Made by a program: the position numbers and the translations under genes
Notes under the pieces: generated by a model
Told to the model about the DNA's origin: nothing
Database searches by the model: none
Seen by the model: only the letters and a program-made list of their open reading frames with translations
NCBI GenBank assembly: GCA_045805805.1
Contig: JBJMKO010000014.1
Location: 1 to 27,633 of the forward strand
Direction: 5' to 3'
DNA from: VRUE01 sp045805805
GTDB taxonomy: Bacteria; Actinomycetota; Thermoleophilia; Solirubrobacterales; 70-9
DNA length: 27,633 bases
Shown: positions 7,355 through 16,266 of the stretch, one piece after another
Position numbering within the stretch: position 1 is the stretch's first letter
How the letters are laid out: every line of letters begins with the position of its first letter

Positions 7355-7401
7355 TTCCAGTGCGCTTTATGCTCCCCATAGGTGCATAAAGCGCACCGGA
7401 A
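7355..7401. repeat. Family 3 palindrome, copy 2, after ftsH
   Basis: A 47-base hairpin with near-perfect arms: TTCCAGTGCGCTTTATGC on the left and GCATAAAGCGCACCGGAA on the right, closing a loop of about 11 bases. It begins 8 bases after the ftsH stop in the direction of transcription. The left arm shares 15 of 16 bases with the palindrome behind lysS at 712. No T-run flanks it. It directly joins the family 2 element, giving a tandem of two structured elements. Confidence 0.7.
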
Positions 7402-7408
7402 CAGCGGA

Positions 7409-9355
<1,947 letters not shown>

Positions 9356-9390
9356 AGGGAAAATTCAGCGTACCAGGGCAGTTTTGCCAT

Positions 9391-9918
9391 CTAGTCCTCC
9401 AGCGCGGCCACGTAGGCGAGGTTCCGGTAGCGCTGGGCGTGGTCGAGGCCATAGCCGATCGCGAAGCGATTGGGGATCTCGAAGCCGACGTAACGGGGCG
9501 AGAGGTCGACGCGGAGGCGCTCCGGCTTGGTCAGCAGAGCGCAGACCTCCAGCGAGGCGGGGTTGCGCGTCTTCAGGCTGCGCATCAGGTACTGGAGCGT
9601 AAGGCCGGAGTCGATGATGTCCTCGACGATCAGCACGTCGCGTCCTTCGATCGGCGCATCGAGGTCCTTCATGATCCGCACCACGCCGGAGGAATCGGTC
9701 TGCGATCCATAGCTGGAGAGGGCCATGAAGTCGACCTCGCAGGGCACGCTGACGCTGCGCATCAGGTCGGCGAGGAAGAGCACGGCGCCCTTCAGCACGC
9801 CGACCATGAAGAGATCGCGTCCCGTGTACTCCTCGCTGATCTGGCGGCCCAACTCGCCAACGCGCCGCTGCAGATCCTCACTGGAGACGAGGGTCTCGCC
9901 GATCGAGGAGTCGGTCAT
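9391..9918 (-). CDS. hpt: Hypoxanthine phosphoribosyltransferase
   Basis: A 175-residue purine-salvage enzyme that converts hypoxanthine (and usually guanine) plus PRPP to IMP or GMP. It shows VGVLKGAVLFLADLMR, the flexible-loop Ser-Tyr (SSYGSQTDSSG), the PRPP-binding VEDIIDSGLTLQYL and the C-terminal VGFEIPNRFAIGYGLDHAQRYRN, where the base is bound. The frame is open upstream to 10119, but that part passes through the tilS terminator hairpin and antisense to tilS, so ATG at 9918 (MTDSSIGETL) is chosen. No clear Shine-Dalgarno is visible. It lies between tilS and ftsH in the classical order. Confidence 0.96.
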   Translation of the reverse strand: MTDSSIGETLVSSEDLQRRVGELGRQISEEYTGRDLFMVGVLKGAVLFLADLMRSVSVPCEVDFMALSSYGSQTDSSGVVRIMKDLDAPIEGRDVLIVEDIIDSGLTLQYLMRSLKTRNPASLEVCALLTKPERLRVDLSPRYVGFEIPNRFAIGYGLDHAQRYRNLAYVAALED

Positions 9919-9941
9919 CGCGCCGCAGTCTAGATATGAAG

Positions 9942-9995
9942 CCGCCGACGGGCCGAAATCCTCGGCCATCCCGAAGGATTTCGGCCCGTCGGCGG
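9942..9995. terminator. Long perfect hairpin after tilS
   Basis: Arms 9942-9962 and 9975-9995 form a perfect 21-base-pair stem around a 12-base loop (CGGCCATCCCGA). The stem begins 5 bases after the tilS stop codon in the minus-strand transcript. There is no T-tract, so it is not a textbook intrinsic terminator. It resembles the arms of the repeated elements but has no conserved core. It separates tilS from hpt. Confidence 0.7.
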
Positions 9996-10000
9996 GCTGT

Positions 10001-10936
10001 TCAGCGCTCGGCGTGCAGCACGCCGCGAGTGGCCACGGCGCGGACGCCGCCGCCGAGATCGAGCATCGCGGTGCCGGTGCGACGCAGGGCCGCGACCTCG
10101 TCGGCGTGATTGGCGGCACCCGGAACCGGTCGTCCCGCCGCGCGGTCGGCCAGGCGCTGCACGACCAGGCGGCGCAGGGCCGGCGGCAGCTCGGCCAGCC
10201 GATCGAGCTCTATCGTGGCTCCGGACCCATTGGACCCTCCCAGCTCGGCATCTAGGAGGGCGTCGAGCACCTCGGCCTCGTCACGAAGCAGCTCAGCGGT
10301 GCGCAGCACGTTGCGGGCCGCGGCAGGGTGGATCTCCGCCAGGGCCGGCGCGAGCCGGTGCCGGACGCGGTTGCGCGCGTATCCGGCTTCGGCATTGGTG
10401 GGGTCGTCGCGCCATCGCAGCCTCCGCTCTTCGCAGTACGCGGTGGTCTGCGCCCGGGTGAAGCCGAGTAGCGGCCGGACGAGGCTGCCGTCCCGCGGTC
10501 GCATCCCGAGCAGGGCACGGCGGCTGGGCGAGGAGGCGAGCCGGTAGAGGATCGTCTCGACCTGGTCATCCGCCGTGTGCCCGGTCGCGATCGTCGCGTC
10601 GCGGGTAAGAGCCAGCCGCGCCGCCGCCGCGTAGCGCGAGTCCCGCGCCCAGGCCTGCAGGTTGCCCGGGCCCTCTGGACGCCGCGGGCGCTCGACCTCG
10701 AGTCGCACCCCGAGCCGCTCGCAGAGCTCCGCGCAATGGGCCTCGTCGGCATCGGAGTCATCCCGCAACCCGTAGTTGACATGCAGCGCGGTGACCGCAT
10801 CCGGACCGAGCAGTCGCACGGCGAGGTCGAGCAGACAGACCGAGTCCCGCCCCCCGGAGAGCATCGCGACGGCGGTCTTCCCGGCGGGCAACAGCCCCCC
10901 CTTACGCACTGCCTCAAGCATCGCCTCACCGTCCAT
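10001..10936 (-). CDS. tilS: tRNA(Ile)-lysidine synthetase
   Basis: A 311-residue N-type ATP pyrophosphatase that converts cytidine 34 of tRNA-Ile (CAU) to lysidine, so AUA is read as Ile. The PP-loop is SGGRDS (residues 27-32). HVNYGLRDDSDADEAHC and ATGHTADDQVETILYRLASS are the family signature, followed by PLLGFTRAQTTAYCEE and the RNRVRH region. It is short, with only a reduced C-terminal extension, as in other actinobacterial TilS. The ATG at 10936 lies 26 bases past the family 1 element. A long hairpin follows its stop. Confidence 0.95.
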   Translation of the reverse strand: MDGEAMLEAVRKGGLLPAGKTAVAMLSGGRDSVCLLDLAVRLLGPDAVTALHVNYGLRDDSDADEAHCAELCERLGVRLEVERPRRPEGPGNLQAWARDSRYAAAARLALTRDATIATGHTADDQVETILYRLASSPSRRALLGMRPRDGSLVRPLLGFTRAQTTAYCEERRLRWRDDPTNAEAGYARNRVRHRLAPALAEIHPAAARNVLRTAELLRDEAEVLDALLDAELGGSNGSGATIELDRLAELPPALRRLVVQRLADRAAGRPVPGAANHADEVAALRRTGTAMLDLGGGVRAVATRGVLHAER

Positions 10937-10962
10937 GTCCTAAGTGTTGCGCGAACGACCAC

Positions 10963-11081
10963 GGGCACTCCCGGCAGGGGGGTGGAGCGTCTTGTACTTT
11001 TTCGTCAACCACGCCCGAGGCGCCAAGCCCAACCCCACCCCACCGAAAAAGTTAAGCGGAACCCCCCTGCCGGGAGTGCCC
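10963..11081. repeat. Family 1 palindromic element, copy 2 (cyclase-tilS)
   Basis: A 119-base element with perfect 20-base arms (10963-10982 and 11062-11081), which directly touches the stop codon of the cyclase gene. The inner stem is ACTTTTTCG (10996-11004) with CGAAAAAGT (11044-11052). Its minus-strand loop contains GGTGGGGTGGGGTTGGG, a possible G-quadruplex. The core differs from copy 1 at 3 positions. The distal arms differ but keep complementarity. Like copy 1 it lies between two minus-strand genes in the same orientation, so both would be transcribed on the same strand of the element. Confidence 0.85.
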
Positions 11082-12269
11082 CTAACCGACCGCACGAACG
11101 ATGGAGAGCGACGTCGGCTCGGGGAATCCTTTGAGACTGACCTCGCCGATCGGCTCGAGGACGAGATCGTCGCGACCCTCGATCGCCTCGGCCACCCGGT
11201 CGGTGACCAGCACCTCGCCGGCCTGGGCCCGGCTGACGACGCGGTGGGCGAGGTTGACGTGGGTGCCGAAGTAGTCGCCGTCACGGTAGACGGCGTTGGC
11301 GCAGTGGATGCCGACCCGCGGCTGGGGGCGCTCGGGGAAATGACCGAGCAGGCCGACTGCCCACTCGGTCAGCGAGGCCGGCTCGGGGGAGACGACCATC
11401 ACCTCGTCGCCGATCGTCTTCACCAGCGTCGCCTCGGGCGGCAGCGTCGCCTCCACCGTCTCGACGAAGTTCTCGACCACGTCGAGGGCCTCCAGGTCCC
11501 CCTCCTCCTCGGTGTAGCGGGTAAACCCGGTGAGGTCGATGAAGCAGAGGGTGACCGGGACCTGGCCGAGATCGGAGATCGCGTCCAGCTCGTTCTCCAT
11601 GTGCCCGATCACGTCCTGCTCGAGGAAGAAGCGCAGGTAGCGGGTGTGCAGGTAGTCGATCAACGGCGACGCCAGCGGCAGGATGTCGCCGGCCAGCTCG
11701 CCCATCTCCTCGGCCATCTCCAGCTCGGGAACGCCGTCGCGGATCAGCGGCTCGTGGACGTAGAGGTGGAAGAGGCGCACCTCGGCATCGGCGATGCGGC
11801 GCAGCGACTGGGCGTAGACGCGGACGAGCTGGAGGAAGGCGACGAGCGGGAAGCCGGCGGCGAGCACGTGCGCGCAGTGCCGCAGAGCCTGCACGTCGTG
11901 GGGGTTGAGCACGCGCTCGCGCTCGAGCGGGGTGCCGAGGATGACGAGGATGCGCTCGACCAACTCCGGCTCGAGGCCGGTCTCATGCGCCACCTGCTCC
12001 ACCGTCACCTGCTCCTCCGGCTGCGGGAAGAGATCCTCGGTGAAGCCGAAGGCGAGCCGGCCCTCCTTCCCCGCCCGCTTCAGGTCGCCAAGCGAGTGCC
12101 CCCGCTCGCGCATCCGCGCGACGACTCGGGCCTGGGCGGCGGCGGCAGTCGTCCAGCGGCCCCGCCTGACCGGCACGACCTTCTCCTCAGCCCAGCGCTT
12201 CAGCGTGCCCGGCGAGACGCCGGCGCGGCGCGAGGCCTCGCTCAGGGATATGCGCTCGTCCATCCGCAT
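11082..12269 (-). CDS. Class III adenylate cyclase with MerR-type DNA-binding domain
   Basis: A 395-residue protein. Residues 6-75 resemble a MerR winged helix (SLSEASRRAGVSPGTLKRWA). Residues 80-230 are a helical middle region like that of other actinobacterial MerR-cyclases. Residues 238-395 are a class III cyclase domain with every catalytic residue visible: metal Asp245 (FIDLTGFT) and Asp288 (KTIGD), adenine-specifying Lys284 and Asp332 (GDYFG), and transition-state Asn339 and Arg343 (VNLAHR). It should therefore make cAMP. It has no membrane segment. DNA binding coupled to cAMP synthesis is an inference. It is divergent from the phosphorylase-like gene, and its stop touches the family 1 element upstream of tilS. 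Confidence 0.9.
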   Translation of the reverse strand: MRMDERISLSEASRRAGVSPGTLKRWAEEKVVPVRRGRWTTAAAAQARVVARMRERGHSLGDLKRAGKEGRLAFGFTEDLFPQPEEQVTVEQVAHETGLEPELVERILVILGTPLERERVLNPHDVQALRHCAHVLAAGFPLVAFLQLVRVYAQSLRRIADAEVRLFHLYVHEPLIRDGVPELEMAEEMGELAGDILPLASPLIDYLHTRYLRFFLEQDVIGHMENELDAISDLGQVPVTLCFIDLTGFTRYTEEEGDLEALDVVENFVETVEATLPPEATLVKTIGDEVMVVSPEPASLTEWAVGLLGHFPERPQPRVGIHCANAVYRDGDYFGTHVNLAHRVVSRAQAGEVLVTDRVAEAIEGRDDLVLEPIGEVSLKGFPEPTSLSIVRAVG

Positions 12270-12353
12270 CGGGGACCGAGGCTAGCCCCACCGCTGGACA
12301 GCCGGGGCAATCCCGGCGGCGGCTTTCCCACTGGCCGAATAGGGTCCGGCGCG

Positions 12354-13019
12354 ATGCCCAGGCGCCTGCGCCCGACCGCCCCGATCGCCCCCGATGCCGT
12401 GCTCGTCGGCGATCCGGGCCGGGCGCTGCTGCTGGCCCAAGAGCTGCTGGAGGAGCCGAAGATGAGCAATCACGCGCGTGGCCTCTGGGGCTACTCCGGG
12501 CGGACGCCCGGGGGGAAGCCACTGACGATCCAGGCGACCGGGATCGGCGGGCCGAGCGCGGTGCTGGTCCTCTCCGACCTGGTCGAGCTGGGCGTGCGCC
12601 GGGCGGTCCGGGTGGGGACCTGCGTCGGCCTCGACGCGACCTTTGCGCCTGGAGATCTGTTGGTCGTCGCTGAGGCGATCGCAAGGGGCGGCAGCGTCGT
12701 GGCGGTCGGAGTCGCCATGGGAGAGCCGGTGCCGCCCGATCCCGAGCTGACTCGTCGTTTGAAGGAAGAGCTCGGGGAGCAGGCGCACGCAGCCGTGGTT
12801 TCCAGCTACGACCTCTATCCGGGCGAGCAGTCTCTGCCGGGGGGGCCGGTCGACATGCAGAGCGCCCCGCTGCTGGCCCGTGCTCGCTCGCTTGGCGTCG
12901 AGGCGGCAGCCCTGCTGATCGTCACTGAGACCGCCGCCGGCAGCCAACTCGGAAAAGAAGAGATCGAGCGAGCCGAGAAGCTGGCCGGGCGAGCCGCCTC
13001 GGCTAGTCTCTCAAGCTAA
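12354..13019 (+). CDS. Purine/uridine phosphorylase-family protein (NP-I)
   Basis: A 221-residue protein of the NP-I nucleoside phosphorylase superfamily. VGDPGRA (residues 18-24) matches the phosphate-loop GDPxR, and GIGGPSAVLVLSDLVELGVRRAVRVGTC (63-90) is the central signature. The ribose-binding Met-Glu pair of the family appears as MQ (168-169), and the purine-protonating Asp of DeoD enzymes is absent (TET at 191-193). The substrate is therefore uncertain, and activity may be altered. The ATG at 12354 is taken because it sits just before the homology, with AGGGT about 9 bases upstream. The frame is open further upstream, antisense to the cyclase. Confidence 0.78.
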   Translation: MPRRLRPTAPIAPDAVLVGDPGRALLLAQELLEEPKMSNHARGLWGYSGRTPGGKPLTIQATGIGGPSAVLVLSDLVELGVRRAVRVGTCVGLDATFAPGDLLVVAEAIARGGSVVAVGVAMGEPVPPDPELTRRLKEELGEQAHAAVVSSYDLYPGEQSLPGGPVDMQSAPLLARARSLGVEAAALLIVTETAAGSQLGKEEIERAEKLAGRAASASLSS

Positions 13020-13028
13020 AGTAGAGGG

Positions 13029-13355
13029 TTAGTCTTTACTCTGCTGCCGCGCTTCCGCGGCAACCTGGCGGCGAATGTCGCCGACGTCCCGGACGACGCG
13101 GTCGATCTGATCCTCGACCTCTTCGAGACGCTGGGAAAAAGAGCGGAGCCGGCGCTCCAGCCGTTCGACGTCGCCGGCGGAAGGAAGGTTGAGCGCGGCC
13201 ATCGCCGCGTGCTGGGCCTCCTGGGCCTTCTCGCGGGCGCCAAACGCCGCGGCCACGGCGTTCTCCAGGACCTGGCTGTCGAGCAGCGCCTGGGCGAGCT
13301 CTCCGATTGCCTGCTCGCTGCGGGCCCGCAACCCATCTTGATCGTCGTACTCCAT
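13029..13355 (-). CDS. Small coiled-coil protein, phasin/PhaF-like
   Basis: A 108-residue, highly charged helical protein. Residues 10-55 are Ala/Gln rich (LAQALLDSQVLENAVAAAFG). NLPSAGDVERLERRL (about 57-71) resembles the hinge of polyhydroxyalkanoate granule-associated proteins, and a heptad-like coiled coil continues to residue 100. The ATG at 13355 (MEYDDQDG) is the best start; the frame stays open much further upstream, but only antisense to the hydrolase gene. It converges with the phosphorylase-like gene, with 9 bases between stops. Granule binding is a guess from pattern; a general coiled-coil scaffold is equally possible. Confidence 0.6.
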   Translation of the reverse strand: MEYDDQDGLRARSEQAIGELAQALLDSQVLENAVAAAFGAREKAQEAQHAAMAALNLPSAGDVERLERRLRSFSQRLEEVEDQIDRVVRDVGDIRRQVAAEARQQSKD

Positions 13356-13562
13356 CGAGAGGAGCTTAACCGGCCCATCCGGCTCGCCTGAAATCCTCCT
13401 GCGCGGCGGCATGAGACCAACGTTGATTAAGGGCTTGTTGGGGGCGGCAGCAGGCCGTTGCACGCCCCTGGGGGAGCCAGTAGCTTGGAGGGGTCTGTTG
13501 CACAGGGAGAGGACAGGCACGGGTTGCGCTATCCGTGACTGCGGATACAGAGGCGCCGTCGT

Positions 13563-16247
13563 ATGAGGAACAAGCTCGCACTGACCATAGCTCTGGCCAG
13601 CTTCGGCGTCGTCACGGCGCTCGGTGTCGGCTTCGCCGGGGCCGATCAGCTGTCCAGCGGCGAAGCGACCGGCCCCTTGACCGTCGTTCCCACCGTGGCG
13701 GAAGCGACGCAGACGGCCTGCTCGAACGAAATCGACGACGACGGCGACGGGCTCCTCGACAGCGCAGACCCCGACTGCGCCTCGCCCGCCGATCCCAGCG
13801 AGGAACCCGCTCCGCCGGCCGCCACCACTGAAACGGGCAGCAGCATCGAAGCGCCGCCGAGTGCCGGCACGACCGTCGAAAAGGACTTCCAAGCCGGCAC
13901 TCCGATCGGGCCCGGCGGAGGTGGGGCGCGCCGCAACCAGTCCATCGGCGACTCCAGCGGCGGGGGCGGCAGCTCCGGTGGCGTCAACGCTCCCAGCGCC
14001 ACCGCGGGGGTGCAGCCGGCACCCACGAAGAACCTCAGCGGGGGGGTGCAGTACGGCAGCGGCGGCACCCCGACGGCGGCCAACCCGACGACGACGATCG
14101 CGCCCTTCGGCCCGACCCCGCTCGGAGTGCCCAACTTCCTGATCGACTCCTTCGAGATCCCGCCCTTCCTCCTGCCGATCTACCAGGCCTGCGGCACCGA
14201 GTACGGGATTCCCTGGGAGGTGCTTGCCTCGATCAACAAGATCGAGACCAACTTCGGAACCAACATGGGCCCCTCCAGCGCCGGTGCGATGGGCTGGATG
14301 CAGTTCCTCCCCTCGAGCTGGGAGGCATTTGGCCTCGACGCCAACGGCGACGGGAACAAGGACCCCTACAACCCGGTCGACGCGATCTGCGCCGCCGCTC
14401 ACTACCTCAAGCTCGGCGGCGGCTCCAGCGACCTCTACCAGGCGATCTTCTCCTACAACCATGCCGACTGGTACGTGCAGGAGGTGCTCGGCTATGCGCG
14501 CGCCTACGGCAAGCTGCCCCCCGACCTGGTCGGCTCGCTCACCGGTCTCACCGAGGGCGCCCACTTCCCGGTCGCCGCCGACGCCCGCTACGCCGACGAC
14601 CTCTCGGCCCGCGAAGCGCTGAAGCGTTCCGCTCCGGGCGCCGAAGCGGCCTACGGAAACGCCGCGGAAACGATCTCCTCCTCGCCGACCCGGCGCGGCA
14701 TCAACATCTTCTCCAGCCAGGGCGCGCCGGTCGTCGCCGTCAACGACGGCACGATCAAGGCGATCGGCAACTCCCCGAAGCTGGGCAGGTTCATCGTGCT
14801 CGAGGACGCCTACGGCAATCGCTACACCTACGCCGAGCTCGGCGAGATCCTCCGCTCCGGCGGCGGAATCCTCGCCTCGAACGGCCCGCGGCAACCGCTC
14901 GTCGACACCGAGAACCTGCGGCCCCGGATGTACGCGCTGCCGAACCGCGGCGCCGGCGACAAGGCGGGCACCGGAGCAGGGGTTGAGGGCTCTGGCAAAA
15001 CCCTCGAGGTTGGCTCCAGGGTTGTCGGTGGCGCGGTGATCGCCCGCATGGACGGCAGCGTTGACGGCGTCGACCCCCACATCAACTTCTCGATCGCGCC
15101 GGCCGGCGCGGGAGCGCACCGGATCGACCCGAAGCCGATCCTCGACGGCTGGAAGCTGCTCGAAGCGACCGCGATCTACCGCGCCGACGGCAAGAGCCCC
15201 TTCGCCGCCAACCTCAGCATCAGCGGCGTGCTGCTCCTCCCCAAGGACGCGCTGGAGAAGAGGGCCCTGCACGACAAGAGCCTCTCGGTCTACGAATGCG
15301 GGCGCGAAGACATCGCCTCCGGGCGCATCGACCGCCGCATCCTCGCGGTGCTCGAGTACCTCGTCTCGAAGGGCTTCCGCCTGACGATCACCTCGCTGGA
15401 GTGCGGACACGGCACCCTGACCAGCTCCGGCTACGTCTCCGAGCACAGCAGCGGAAGCGCGGTCGACATCGCCGCGATCGACGGTGTGCCCGTGACCGGG
15501 CACCAGGGCCCGGGCACCCTCGCCGACGCGCTGATCAAGACGGTGCTGCGACTGCAGGGGACGATGCAGCCGCATCAGGTGATCTCGCTGGAGGACCTGC
15601 CGGGCGAAACCAGCTTCGCCATGGCCGACCACTACGATCACGTCCACATCGGCTACTCGCCCGGCTTCGAATTCGAATACGTAAGCCCCTTCCTCTCCGC
15701 CACCACCGGTCGCATCGACCAGGGTGTCGACTTCACCGGCACCGGCCCGATCGCGGCGGTCGGGGACGCCGAGATCCTCGCCACCGGTGCGCCCGGCTGG
15801 CCCGAAGGCGGCGGCGTCCTCTACAGGCTGACGAGCGGGCAGCGCGCCGGCCAGGTCATCTTCGTCTACGAGGGGATCGCGGCGACGGTGCATGCCGGGC
15901 AGCACGTCTCGGCCGGCGACCGGATCGGCACATTCGTCCCCGGCGGCTCGATCGAGATGGGCTTCGCCGACGCCGCCGGAGTGCCGCTCAGCCACGCCGA
16001 ATACAACGAGGGCGACGAAACCCAGTGGGGCCGGGAGATGGCGTCCTTCCTGGACAGCATCGGCGGTGCCAGTGGGCTCTCGGCAAGCCTCGGCCAGCTC
16101 TCGCCGGAAAAGTGGAACCGGCTGATGAAGCGCCTTGGCGAAATCGACAACCCACAGGTGCCGACCACGCCCTCGCCGTACTCGCTGCCCGACAGCAAGG
16201 GCGGGCAGGGCAAGAGTGGCGGCACCGGCCGGCCCGGCGCCGACTGA
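13563..16247 (+). CDS. Secreted multidomain peptidoglycan hydrolase (SLT, M23-like, M15-like)
   Basis: An 894-residue exported protein. The signal peptide is residues 1-27; a calcium-site-like NEIDDDGDGLLDSADPDC (55-72) and a Gly/Pro/Thr linker follow. Residues 200-320 are a lytic transglycosylase with catalytic Glu228 (NKIETNFG) and GAMGWMQFLPSSW. Residues 375-510 are M23-like but lack the metal His (RRGINIFSS, YAEL). Residues 570-700 are M15/DD-peptidase-like with SEHSSGSAVD (His628, Asp635) and HYDHVH (690-695). Residues 715-820 are a second M23-like fold, also without the His. It probably cuts glycan strands and stem peptides in the envelope. The next gene starts 19 bases later. Confidence 0.9.
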   Translation: MRNKLALTIALASFGVVTALGVGFAGADQLSSGEATGPLTVVPTVAEATQTACSNEIDDDGDGLLDSADPDCASPADPSEEPAPPAATTETGSSIEAPPSAGTTVEKDFQAGTPIGPGGGGARRNQSIGDSSGGGGSSGGVNAPSATAGVQPAPTKNLSGGVQYGSGGTPTAANPTTTIAPFGPTPLGVPNFLIDSFEIPPFLLPIYQACGTEYGIPWEVLASINKIETNFGTNMGPSSAGAMGWMQFLPSSWEAFGLDANGDGNKDPYNPVDAICAAAHYLKLGGGSSDLYQAIFSYNHADWYVQEVLGYARAYGKLPPDLVGSLTGLTEGAHFPVAADARYADDLSAREALKRSAPGAEAAYGNAAETISSSPTRRGINIFSSQGAPVVAVNDGTIKAIGNSPKLGRFIVLEDAYGNRYTYAELGEILRSGGGILASNGPRQPLVDTENLRPRMYALPNRGAGDKAGTGAGVEGSGKTLEVGSRVVGGAVIARMDGSVDGVDPHINFSIAPAGAGAHRIDPKPILDGWKLLEATAIYRADGKSPFAANLSISGVLLLPKDALEKRALHDKSLSVYECGREDIASGRIDRRILAVLEYLVSKGFRLTITSLECGHGTLTSSGYVSEHSSGSAVDIAAIDGVPVTGHQGPGTLADALIKTVLRLQGTMQPHQVISLEDLPGETSFAMADHYDHVHIGYSPGFEFEYVSPFLSATTGRIDQGVDFTGTGPIAAVGDAEILATGAPGWPEGGGVLYRLTSGQRAGQVIFVYEGIAATVHAGQHVSAGDRIGTFVPGGSIEMGFADAAGVPLSHAEYNEGDETQWGREMASFLDSIGGASGLSASLGQLSPEKWNRLMKRLGEIDNPQVPTTPSPYSLPDSKGGQGKSGGTGRPGAD

Positions 16248-16266
16248 TTCACGCAGAATTGGGTCG

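Noticed and set aside
13430..13562. Possible c-di-AMP (ydaO-type) riboswitch before the cell-wall hydrolase, suggested by GGGGGAGCCA followed by TTGGAGGGGT.
   Set aside because: Such riboswitches do precede cell-wall hydrolases in Actinobacteria, but the invariant GGGGTGAA and the CCGAA segment are missing, and the downstream conserved block could not be found.
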